Below, in pieces: positions 1 to 6,269 of a DNA stretch of 9,550 nucleotides; position 1 is the stretch's first letter, and every line of letters starts with the position of its first letter. Both the position numbers and the translations under genes were made by a program. Source of the DNA: an uncultured Gammaproteobacteria bacterium (lineage in GTDB: Bacteria > Pseudomonadota > Gammaproteobacteria > Pseudomonadales > Azotimanducaceae); contig CAJWLI010000044.1 of NCBI GenBank assembly GCA_913043075.1, positions 1 through 9,550 on the forward strand. Reading direction: 5' to 3'. The notes beneath the pieces were generated by a model. It saw only the letters and a list, made by a program, of their open reading frames with translations. It made no database searches and was not told the origin of the DNA.

Positions 1-2
1 TT

Positions 3-920
3 TTGCGCACACTGAACCCAGTAGAACCAAAAGAAAGTCCAGAATTGCTCGAAAAGAAAAAAGGGCTTTATTTCGCTTTGACAGCGGTTGTTTTCTGGGG
101 TCTCGTACCGCTCTACTACCTGCCTATCGACCATGTGCCACCGCTAGAGATATTAAGTCATAGAATAATTTGGGCAGCGATTCTCCTTGTTTTAATACTT
201 TTCATAAGAAAAAAAGCTCGTTTGATTATTCCAAAGCCTTCGCAAATTCCCAAACTTTTAGCTTCCTCAATTCTCATTGCAGTGAACTGGCTAGTTTTTA
301 CATTTGCCGTAATCAACGACAATATTACTGAAACCGCTTTGGGTTACTTTATAAACCCAATTGTCAGTGTATTCCTTGGCCTGGTTTTTTTAAAAGAATC
401 GCTAGGGAAGATGCAATGGCTAGCAGTAATTATTGCGGGCTTAGGAATAAGCTTACAGCTAATAATATTTGGCAAGGTACCCTGGATTTCGCTTAGCCTT
501 GCTTTCAGTTTTGGACTCTACGGGTTAATAAGGAAAACTCTTTCAATTGACCCAATCGCCGGACTCGCTGTTGAGACTTTATTCGCACTTCCCTTTGCGC
601 TTGCGTTTATCATCTGGTCAGGGACACATAGTGATCTTCGTTTTGGTATGGACCAGACCACAGATGTCTTCCTATGTTTTGGAGGCCTTGTAACCGTTTT
701 CCCTCTGCTCTTTTTCACTGCCGCTGTATCACGACTAAACCTTACGACAATCGGGATGCTCCAGTATATCGCGCCGACAATATCGCTACTTATTGCGGTT
801 TTCTTTTTTCTCGAGCCGTTCAATTTGGAAAGAGGAGTTGCTTTTGGATTTATCTGGATCGCGCTCGCTATCTTCTCATTAGACGCACTGAGAAAGAGAA
901 ATAAACAAAAAAACATTTAA
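3..920 (+). CDS. rarD: RarD-type EamA/DMT superfamily permease (5' end uncertain)
   Basis: Inner-membrane transporter of the drug/metabolite (EamA) superfamily, RarD subgroup; RarD proteins are named for a chloramphenicol phenotype and their true substrate is poorly known. The 305-residue product is almost entirely hydrophobic, with about ten membrane segments starting near residue 20. It carries RarD hallmarks: GLVPLYY at about 33-39, PPLEILSHRIIW at about 46-57, NWLVFTFAVINDN at 95-107, ETALGYFINPIVSVFLG at 110-126, SFGLYGLIRK at 169-178, and QYIAPT with EPF near the C-terminus. Length matches the family. The first usable codon is a TTG at base 3. Because the window begins there, no ribosome binding site can be seen, and the real start may lie upstream or at the TTG at base 45. 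The tail is lysine/arginine rich, as expected for a cytoplasmic end. No close functional link to the next gene is visible, and 99 bases separate them. Family assignment is firm; substrate is unknown. Confidence 0.9.
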   Translation: MRTLNPVEPKESPELLEKKKGLYFALTAVVFWGLVPLYYLPIDHVPPLEILSHRIIWAAILLVLILFIRKKARLIIPKPSQIPKLLASSILIAVNWLVFTFAVINDNITETALGYFINPIVSVFLGLVFLKESLGKMQWLAVIIAGLGISLQLIIFGKVPWISLSLAFSFGLYGLIRKTLSIDPIAGLAVETLFALPFALAFIIWSGTHSDLRFGMDQTTDVFLCFGGLVTVFPLLFFTAAVSRLNLTTIGMLQYIAPTISLLIAVFFFLEPFNLERGVAFGFIWIALAIFSLDALRKRNKQKNI

Positions 921-961
921 CTGCTTCTACTCCTCTCGCCCTTCTCTTTGATAATGAACTT

Positions 962-980
962 TTTATCTCTATCAGATAAA
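962..980. promoter_or_regulatory. Inverted repeat in the leader of the acyl-CoA synthetase gene, possible operator/promoter
   Basis: TTTATCT (962-968) and AGATAAA (974-980) form a perfect 7-base inverted repeat with a 5-base spacer, 39 bases before the ATG at 1020. A TTGATA at 948-953 resembles a -35 box and TATCAG at 970-975 is a weak -10 at 16-base spacing, so the repeat would overlap the promoter. This arrangement suits a repressor site, but AT-rich inverted repeats of this size also occur by chance. The right arm is part of a 15-base motif that recurs before the Nudix gene. Confidence 0.3.
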
Positions 981-985
981 GTTAA
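971..985 (+). repeat. 15-base motif, copy 1 (leader of acyl-CoA synthetase gene)
   Basis: ATCAGATAAAGTTAA here matches ATCAGATAAAGCTAA at 2687-2701 in 14 of 15 positions. Both copies are in the short gap directly before a + strand gene, 34 and 19 bases ahead of the respective ATG. The same orientation and setting suggest a shared regulatory site, though two copies alone cannot prove it. Confidence 0.35.
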
Positions 986-1019
986 GGTTCATGTTTTTAA
1001 AGCTTGAAAGGTCAGAAAA

Positions 1020-2660
1020 ATGACAATGCAGCAAACACCCCTACTAATGTCTAGGATCCTGCATCGCGGAGCCATCCTCGACCCCAATGTAGAAATTGTC
1101 ACACTTCGTGAGAATGGCACCCATCGCCAAACCCTAAAAACTACCTCGCAAAGAGTTAAGAAATTAGCAAATGCGCTAAACGAATTTGGAATTAAGGAAG
1201 GCGACCGAATTGGTAGCTTTATGTGGAACAATTACAGACACTTAGAGCTCTATCAAGCCATCCCATCAATGGGATGTGTCCTTCACACTCTGAACATAAG
1301 ACTGTCTCCTCATGATCTCACCTACATAATTAATCATGCGAAGAACCGAATCATATTTGTAGACGAAGACCTTTTGCCTTTAGTAGAACCGATACTTTCC
1401 AAAATCCCTACCGTAGAGTTATTGGTGGTCTGTAGCGAAGGTGAAAATGGGAAGCTAGAAAAGAAAAACCAAATTGATTATGAAAAATTCATTCAAGAGC
1501 ATTCAGAGGAGTTCATATGGTCAAACTTGGATGAAAATGCTCCCATGGGTCTTTGCTACACAAGCGGGACTACTGGAAAGCCTAAAGGTGTCATGTACAC
1601 GAACAGATCTACTTATCTTCATACCATTACCCAGTCAATGACAGACTCTATGAGCCTCTCCGCGGTTGATGCCGTCTGTGGGATCGTTCCGATGTTTCAT
1701 GCGATGGGCTGGGGGCTGCCATTTTCTGCCTCAATGCTAGGGTGTAAGCAAGTAATGCCCCATCGCTACATGGATCCGGAGCGGTTAGTCCAACTCATGA
1801 GCGATGAAGAAGTAACCATATCGGCTGGCGTTCCCACTATCTGGCAAGGCGTAAAAGCGGTACTCGAAGCGAGTCCGGGGAAATACGACTTAAGTAACCT
1901 TAGCCGACTCACCTGCGGAGGAAGCTCGCCGCCAATATCCCTTATGCGTTGGTACGCAGATGAATTAGGAATTGAGATGGTTCAGGGATGGGGTATGACC
2001 GAAACTAACCCTCTCGGGACACTTTCAAGAAAAGTCGCAAAGAGATCTCACCTAACGATCACCGAAGAGGAACAGTTTGCGAACACGGGGAAAGCCGGCC
2101 TTTTAATGCCTGGGTTAGAAATGGAAATTGTTGACGAAAACTGGAACCCCGTTCCACATGATGGCGAGAGCGTTGGAGAATTATTAATCAAGGGACCTTG
2201 GATTTGCTCAGAATATTACAAAGATGAGCAGCCAGATAAATTCCATGGTGAGTGGTTAATCACGGGTGACATCGCGAAAATCGATGCTGAGCAGTATTTG
2301 ATCATCGCGGACAGATCAAAAGATCTTATCAAATCTGGGGGTGAGTGGATTTCGTCAGTTGATCTTGAGAACCATATCGTCGCGCTCGAAGGAATTCGGC
2401 AAGCAGCTGTAGTGGCTTACCCTCATCCCAAGTGGGACGAACGACCGGTCGCCTTGGTTGTCGCAGTAGAAGGTGCGAACACGACCAGCGAATTGATATT
2501 AGAGCATTGCTCAACGATTTTCGCCAAGTGGCAACTTCCGGACGATGTCATATTTGTTGACGAACTTCCCTTAACTTCTACCGGGAAAATAGATAAAAAA
2601 ACTATTCGTAGCAATCTCGCTGAAGAAAACTACGAACTGCCGGATCTGAGGAGCGGATAG
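1020..2660 (+). CDS. AMP-forming fatty acyl-CoA synthetase (AlkK/DmdB-like)
   Basis: Acyl-adenylate-forming enzyme that activates a carboxylic acid with ATP and CoA to give an acyl-CoA, AMP and pyrophosphate, probably cytoplasmic. All core motifs are intact: the phosphate-binding loop YTSGTTGKPKGV at residues 180-191, PMFHAMGWG at 224-232, GWGMTET at 323-329, TGD at 415-417, the hinge region RSKDLIKSGGEW at 432-443, and the C-terminal PLTSTGK with catalytic Lys523. The 546-residue length and the MFHAxxWG pocket motif fit the medium/long-chain group that includes AlkK and the methylmercaptopropionate-CoA ligase DmdB. The sequence alone does not reveal chain length or substrate. The start at 1020 is supported by AAAGG at 1007-1011, eight bases upstream; a second ATG at 1026 is possible. 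The Nudix gene follows 60 bases later on the same strand, and a CoA-directed Nudix enzyme beside a CoA ligase makes biochemical sense. Confidence 0.93.
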   Translation: MTMQQTPLLMSRILHRGAILDPNVEIVTLRENGTHRQTLKTTSQRVKKLANALNEFGIKEGDRIGSFMWNNYRHLELYQAIPSMGCVLHTLNIRLSPHDLTYIINHAKNRIIFVDEDLLPLVEPILSKIPTVELLVVCSEGENGKLEKKNQIDYEKFIQEHSEEFIWSNLDENAPMGLCYTSGTTGKPKGVMYTNRSTYLHTITQSMTDSMSLSAVDAVCGIVPMFHAMGWGLPFSASMLGCKQVMPHRYMDPERLVQLMSDEEVTISAGVPTIWQGVKAVLEASPGKYDLSNLSRLTCGGSSPPISLMRWYADELGIEMVQGWGMTETNPLGTLSRKVAKRSHLTITEEEQFANTGKAGLLMPGLEMEIVDENWNPVPHDGESVGELLIKGPWICSEYYKDEQPDKFHGEWLITGDIAKIDAEQYLIIADRSKDLIKSGGEWISSVDLENHIVALEGIRQAAVVAYPHPKWDERPVALVVAVEGANTTSELILEHCSTIFAKWQLPDDVIFVDELPLTSTGKIDKKTIRSNLAEENYELPDLRSG

Positions 2661-2686
2661 TTTTTAGGAAAAGCTCCTGCGGGGCA

Positions 2687-2701
2687 ATCAGATAAAGCTA
2701 A
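2687..2701 (+). repeat. 15-base motif, copy 2 (leader of Nudix gene)
   Basis: ATCAGATAAAGCTAA matches the motif at 971-985 in 14 of 15 bases. It sits in the 60-base gap between the acyl-CoA synthetase stop and the Nudix ATG. This copy lacks the TTTATCT left arm that makes the first one an inverted repeat. Confidence 0.35.
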
Positions 2702-2720
2702 ACTGAAACAGAAAACGCCA

Positions 2721-3356
2721 ATGAGAAGATTAACTGATTTTGCTTTCCGTCCATCGCTTGAAAATCATGTGCGATCTAACTTAAGTGAGTTTAACGATTT
2801 AAGACAATCGTCTGAGGGGAAAAAACAAGCCGCGGTTGCAATCACAATCTGCGAATTCGAGGGTGAATCCTCGGTAGTCGTAACGCGGCGATCATCGAAA
2901 TTAAAAGAACATAGCGGACAGTGGGCCTTACCCGGGGGTCGCCTCGACAATAACGAAAGCCTGATAGATGCCGCCGTAAGGGAGCTTGAAGAGGAAGTAA
3001 ATATCTGCGTTTCAGATGACGCCGTATTAGGCACTCTGGATGATTATGTGACTAGATCCGGTTACGTTATTACGCCGGTGGTTATTTTGGCCGACGCCAA
3101 ACAAAATGATGTAGTGGGAAACCCTTCTGAAGTTGCCTCAGTGCATTTTTTCTCGTTTAGCGAATTAGTAAGGAAAGATTCGCCTAACCTAGAAAACATT
3201 CCTCAAAGTGATAGACAAGTCCTTTCCATGAATTATCTAGACGACCGAATTTATGCACCAACTGCCGCGATGCTCTACCAGTTTCGTGAGGTTGCTATTT
3301 TAGGACGGGACACACGAGTTTTAGATTTTGATCAACCGCTATTTGCTTGGCGATAA
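2721..3356 (+). CDS. Nudix hydrolase, probable CoA pyrophosphatase type
   Basis: Nudix enzymes hydrolyse nucleoside diphosphates linked to another group. The Nudix box covers residues 73-95: G73, E79, R87-E88 and the metal-binding E91-E92 are all present, but the usual Gly near its end is Asn94. Just before it, TRRSSKLKEHSGQWALPGG (about 55-73) resembles the extra signature of the CoA/acyl-CoA pyrophosphatase group (NudL, NUDT7, NUDT8), in which an LLTxRS...GxxxFPGG stretch precedes the box. The 211-residue length suits that group. The position behind an acyl-CoA synthetase supports a CoA-related substrate such as damaged or surplus acyl-CoA, but this is inference; ADP-ribose or another substrate is possible. 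There is no strong Shine-Dalgarno ahead of the ATG and no alternative in-frame start close by. The last 25 bases overlap the end of the opposing RND gene. Confidence 0.87.
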   Translation: MRRLTDFAFRPSLENHVRSNLSEFNDLRQSSEGKKQAAVAITICEFEGESSVVVTRRSSKLKEHSGQWALPGGRLDNNESLIDAAVRELEEEVNICVSDDAVLGTLDDYVTRSGYVITPVVILADAKQNDVVGNPSEVASVHFFSFSELVRKDSPNLENIPQSDRQVLSMNYLDDRIYAPTAAMLYQFREVAILGRDTRVLDFDQPLFAWR

Positions 3357-5626
3357 ATAAACTTATCAAAATTAATCAGCAACGGGGGAAGAAGAAGGAA
3401 ATCGAAAATCAACGCAATCGTAATGACAATTCCAACCATATAACCCGGATCACTATTCATCTTAAAGTCTGACATTCCGAGCATTGAAAAACCCACTACT
3501 AGAACCAAAGTGGTAATAGCTAAAGCAACTCCGACGCTACTGAACGCATATCTAACAGCGTCCTCCGGAGACCTGGTTGCTCTGGCGCGCAGATATTTTG
3601 TTAGGAAATGAACGGTGTCATCAACAACTATTCCCATAGTAATTCCAAGCACCATCGCAAGAGAAAACCCCACTTCACCAGAAAGCAAATACCAGACACC
3701 AAATCCAGTTGCTCCCGGCAGAAGATTTGGCAAAACGCTGACCAGCCCCATTTTTATTGATCTAAAAGAAATCATAAGCGCAATTGTAATCAAGATAAGT
3801 GCTAAGAATGCACCTTTAACGCCTCCCAACATGGTGCGAATACCAATATGCGTAAACATTAAAGAAAGGGCTGATCCCTCTTGGAAAAGATCGGGCGAGT
3901 TTTCCTTTAACCAATTTTTTGCTTTCTCTTGTATTTCAATGAACTCGTAAGTCTTAAGACTAGGAAGCGAAACAATCATTCGAGATGCAGACTTATCAAA
4001 GCTCAGCATATTATTGAGGTCAAGGCCCAAGGGAAGAGATAACTCATAGAGAAGCAAATACTGAGAGGACAATTCTTTAGTTTCGGGCACTTTGTAATAA
4101 TCTTCTTGATTACGATTTAAGCGCTGATTTAGCTGCTTAAGGACGTCCGTATAAGTATTCACATGGGTAACGTGTTTTTGCTCTCTATACCACTCGGCAA
4201 ATTCCTCTACTGTGTTGAGGTAATCGGGATCGGTCACGCCTTGCGATTTCTTCGTATCTAGAGAATATTCTATTCGATACAATCCTCCTAGATTTTCATC
4301 AGTAAAGTCAGTATCAGTCCTTATTGAGGTGCCTTCCGCAAAGTACTTACTGAATTGATCACTCACAATATTTAAAGGGGCTAGCGACATTAAGAAAAAA
4401 GCTGTCAAAGAAGTCCCAACCAGCAAACCATTTCGATTTCGTATCACCCAGTCCGCAAACTTTTCCATAAACGATTCCGAGCGAGATGAACTCAACCCCA
4501 CCCGATTTGGTAATATGGAGGTAAACGCAGGCAAAAAAGTTAGAGACAAGAAAAAAGCCAAACAAACCGCAAAACCCACTATGTTCCCGATTTGTTGAAT
4601 CGGGGGCACGTCCGCTAAAACATTTAAACTAAAAAAACCAATCGCCGTAGAAACGCTGGTTAGGAAGATAGGCTGTAAGTTCGCTATTATCGATTCAATC
4701 AAGGCAGTGTTTTTGTCTAATCCTTTTCTTAATCGTTGATAGTAGGCAACCATAAGATGAATACCGTGAGCAACAACTACCGTTAATATGATTACTGGAA
4801 TATTCGAAGAAATCGGAGTAAGAGATAGACCTAACCAGCCTGCCAAACCCATCGCTGAAACAAGGGTCAAAAAAGTCGTTACGACGATCGCAATTACGCC
4901 GGAGATAGCTCTCAAAAGGATGATCATCAGTGTAATGACAAAAATATACATTAGGGGGGTTTGAGTTTTGACATCTCTTAGACCTGTTTCAGCAAAACTA
5001 GCGCTAATCATCGTAGATCCGGTAACGTAGACATCTAACCAATCATGATCCCGCATCAATTGTTCTTTTTTAGCCCACGCCCAATTTGCTTTCCTTACCG
5101 CTTGATCTTGTTCACCATCAAAGTGCAAATCAATATTGATCCCCGCCACTCGACCATCTCCGGAAACAAGACGATTGAGAATTAACGGTTCATTAAGAGC
5201 TATGTTACGAATACGATCCAAATCCTGGACCAAAAGGTTATCTGCGAGTGGGATTAGCTTATCGACTAGAAGATCATCACCCTCTGCAGCGGTATGCTGA
5301 TGATTAGTTATAGAATCGACTCTGTTTACGTATTCGGTTGTCCAGGCTTCTTCCGTGAGAGTCTCAATCACAGACAGAGTCTCGAGAGTGAAAATGTCTC
5401 CTTCTTTGGGTGCGAGCACAAAAAAAACATTCTCTACTCGAGTAAAAGTCTCTTCGAGCTCCTCGAATGCGCGTAGCTGCGGATTTTTTGGACCAAACAT
5501 GTCTCTCGATTCTTGAGAGATCGTCAAAAATTTAATTCCGTAGCCTAGCGGCAAACAAATTAAAAGTGTTACGAACACTACCAACCATCTGTGAGCAATG
5601 ACTGCTTGTGAAAACCTTGCGCTCAA
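3332..5626 (-). CDS. RND/MMPL superfamily exporter (COG1033 type)
   Basis: Inner-membrane, proton-driven exporter of the RND superfamily, 764 residues in two homologous halves. Each half has one membrane helix (about 14-34 and 399-417), a large periplasmic domain (about 35-225 and 420-600), then a block of five helices (about 226-372 and 603-752). The second half has the proton-relay motif GIVVDDTVHFL with Asp669-Asp670; the matching position in the first half reads AHGIH (286-290) and lacks the aspartates. This form resembles COG1033/MMPL proteins, including HpnN-like lipid transporters, rather than AcrB-type drug pumps, which are about 1,000 residues. No periplasmic adaptor, outer-membrane channel or lipoprotein-sorting partner is encoded here. 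The start is a TTG at 5626-5624, chosen because AGGAG lies five bases upstream (5636-5632) and no ATG fits. The cargo is unknown; a lipid or other hydrophobic molecule is likely. Confidence 0.9.
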   Translation of the reverse strand: MSARFSQAVIAHRWLVVFVTLLICLPLGYGIKFLTISQESRDMFGPKNPQLRAFEELEETFTRVENVFFVLAPKEGDIFTLETLSVIETLTEEAWTTEYVNRVDSITNHQHTAAEGDDLLVDKLIPLADNLLVQDLDRIRNIALNEPLILNRLVSGDGRVAGINIDLHFDGEQDQAVRKANWAWAKKEQLMRDHDWLDVYVTGSTMISASFAETGLRDVKTQTPLMYIFVITLMIILLRAISGVIAIVVTTFLTLVSAMGLAGWLGLSLTPISSNIPVIILTVVVAHGIHLMVAYYQRLRKGLDKNTALIESIIANLQPIFLTSVSTAIGFFSLNVLADVPPIQQIGNIVGFAVCLAFFLSLTFLPAFTSILPNRVGLSSSRSESFMEKFADWVIRNRNGLLVGTSLTAFFLMSLAPLNIVSDQFSKYFAEGTSIRTDTDFTDENLGGLYRIEYSLDTKKSQGVTDPDYLNTVEEFAEWYREQKHVTHVNTYTDVLKQLNQRLNRNQEDYYKVPETKELSSQYLLLYELSLPLGLDLNNMLSFDKSASRMIVSLPSLKTYEFIEIQEKAKNWLKENSPDLFQEGSALSLMFTHIGIRTMLGGVKGAFLALILITIALMISFRSIKMGLVSVLPNLLPGATGFGVWYLLSGEVGFSLAMVLGITMGIVVDDTVHFLTKYLRARATRSPEDAVRYAFSSVGVALAITTLVLVVGFSMLGMSDFKMNSDPGYMVGIVITIALIFDFLLLPPLLINFDKFIYRQANSG

Positions 5627-5740
5627 AGGAACTCCTATTTCGAAGTCCTACTGTATCGTATGATCTGTTGCGTTGGAATTATCTTTTTGTATTATAAGCG
5701 AGCTGACTCGCCCAAGACGTTCTATAAAAGTTGATTACCT
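5627..5740. promoter_or_regulatory. Divergent promoter region between RND exporter and Rieske ferredoxin genes
   Basis: On the minus strand a perfect TATAAT lies at 5696-5691, 65 bases before the RND start, with no good -35 box. On the plus strand TATTAT at 5690-5695 occupies nearly the same bases, with TTGCGT at 5668-5673 as a possible -35 at 16-base spacing. The two -10 candidates therefore overlap back to back. A hairpin-like palindrome at 5698-5711 lies right beside them. Start sites are predicted by eye only. Confidence 0.45.
5698..5711. promoter_or_regulatory. Palindrome, possible operator in the divergent region
   Basis: GCGAG-CTGA-CTCGC is a perfect 5-base inverted repeat with a 4-base centre, and it is GC-rich inside an AT-rich spacer. 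It lies in the -35/-10 spacer of the predicted minus-strand promoter and just downstream of the predicted plus-strand -10, where a bound repressor could block both. No regulator gene is encoded in the window. Confidence 0.3.
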
Positions 5741-6061
5741 ATGGCCACAAAATTTTATCCGGTTGCCGACAAATCCGAATTCTCAGATAACGACCAACTC
5801 CATGTATCTCTGAATGATGAAGAAATTTTACTATGCCGCGAAGAGGAAGATTATTTCGCAATATCATATTATTGCTCACACGCGACCCTTTCTCTAGAAG
5901 GAGGCTATATATACAAGAGTAAAATTATCTGTCCTTATCACGGGGCGGAATTCTGTCTTAAAACAGGTAACGCGTTAACGCCACCGGCTTATGAAGAAAT
6001 AAAAAAATACCCCTTATCTATTGAAGGAACGACGATCTCTATCGGCGTTGAAGAAAACTAG
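5741..6061 (+). CDS. Rieske-type [2Fe-2S] ferredoxin
   Basis: Small soluble electron carrier of 106 residues made of one Rieske domain. The cluster ligands are Cys45 and His47 in CSH and Cys64 and His67 in CPYH, with 16 residues between His47 and Cys64, exactly the CxH-(15-17)-CxxH pattern. The CPYHGAEF context and the absence of an N-terminal membrane anchor match the ferredoxins that serve ring-hydroxylating and other Rieske oxygenases (BphF/HcaC type) and the NirD-like small subunits, rather than bc1 Rieske proteins, which carry a disulfide and an anchor. No oxygenase alpha subunit or ferredoxin reductase is nearby, so its partner must be encoded elsewhere. The nearby LLM and MDR enzymes are not known to use such ferredoxins. 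The ATG at 5741 has no clear Shine-Dalgarno. The gene converges on a small minus-strand gene with a 4-base gap. Confidence 0.9.
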   Translation: MATKFYPVADKSEFSDNDQLHVSLNDEEILLCREEEDYFAISYYCSHATLSLEGGYIYKSKIICPYHGAEFCLKTGNALTPPAYEEIKKYPLSIEGTTISIGVEEN

Positions 6062-6065
6062 AAAG

Positions 6066-6245
6066 CTAACTGGGCACTCTATAATAACTTTCCAAGAGCT
6101 CGTCTTGAGCTTTTTGAAGTTTTTCTAAAAGCTCAGCGTGCTCATCCACAAACTCTTTAACGCTGGCATATCTCGCAATTTCTTTTCCTTCTAGAAGCAG
6201 AACGTAATCTTGAGAAGAATTTTCTTTGAAGAGACCTGTTTTCAT
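6066..6245 (-). CDS. Small helical protein of unknown function (59 aa)
   Basis: I do not recognise a family. The 59-residue product has a short N-terminal part with a beta-like stretch (YVLLLEGKEIARY, about 14-26) followed by an acidic, lysine-containing helix (about 28-53) with heptad-like leucines, which could form a coiled coil or dimerise. There is no signal peptide, membrane segment or metal-binding motif. A TTG codon directly precedes the ATG at 6245-6243; I prefer the ATG. The Shine-Dalgarno is weak. The gene starts 24 bases after the stop of the LLM oxidoreductase gene on the same strand, so it is probably co-transcribed as the last gene of the lyase-LLM unit. The plausible amino-acid make-up, lack of internal stops and operon position favour a real gene. 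The short length and overlap with a possible terminator of the opposing ferredoxin gene keep this uncertain. Confidence 0.55.
   Translation of the reverse strand: MKTGLFKENSSQDYVLLLEGKEIARYASVKEFVDEHAELLEKLQKAQDELLESYYRVPS
6094..6115 (+). terminator. Possible terminator of the Rieske ferredoxin gene
   Basis: AAGAGCTC (6094-6101) can pair with GAGCTTTT (6107-6114) around a 5-base loop, with one G-T wobble, and the 3' arm runs into five T residues. It lies 33 bases after the ferredoxin stop and inside the 3' end of the opposing small gene. The stem is partly A-T and the T-run is shared with it, so efficiency is doubtful. Confidence 0.3.
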
Positions 6246-6269
6246 CAACGAGACTTTTTTAGACTTGGA

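Noticed and set aside
518..916. Minus-strand 132-codon open frame
   Set aside because: It lies wholly inside the strongly supported rarD gene; composition is typical of an antisense shadow and no domain is recognisable.
2649..2678. AGGAGC...GCTCCT inverted repeat after the acyl-CoA synthetase as a terminator
   Set aside because: The loop is 18 bases and no T-run follows; the left arm is inside the coding end. Too weak to call.
3615..3950. Plus-strand 111-codon open frame
   Set aside because: It is antisense to the conserved membrane block of the RND exporter and resembles no known protein.
3332..5626. AcrB-type multidrug efflux pump
   Set aside because: The protein is about 764 residues, not about 1,000, has MMPL/COG1033 organisation and no adaptor or channel gene nearby.
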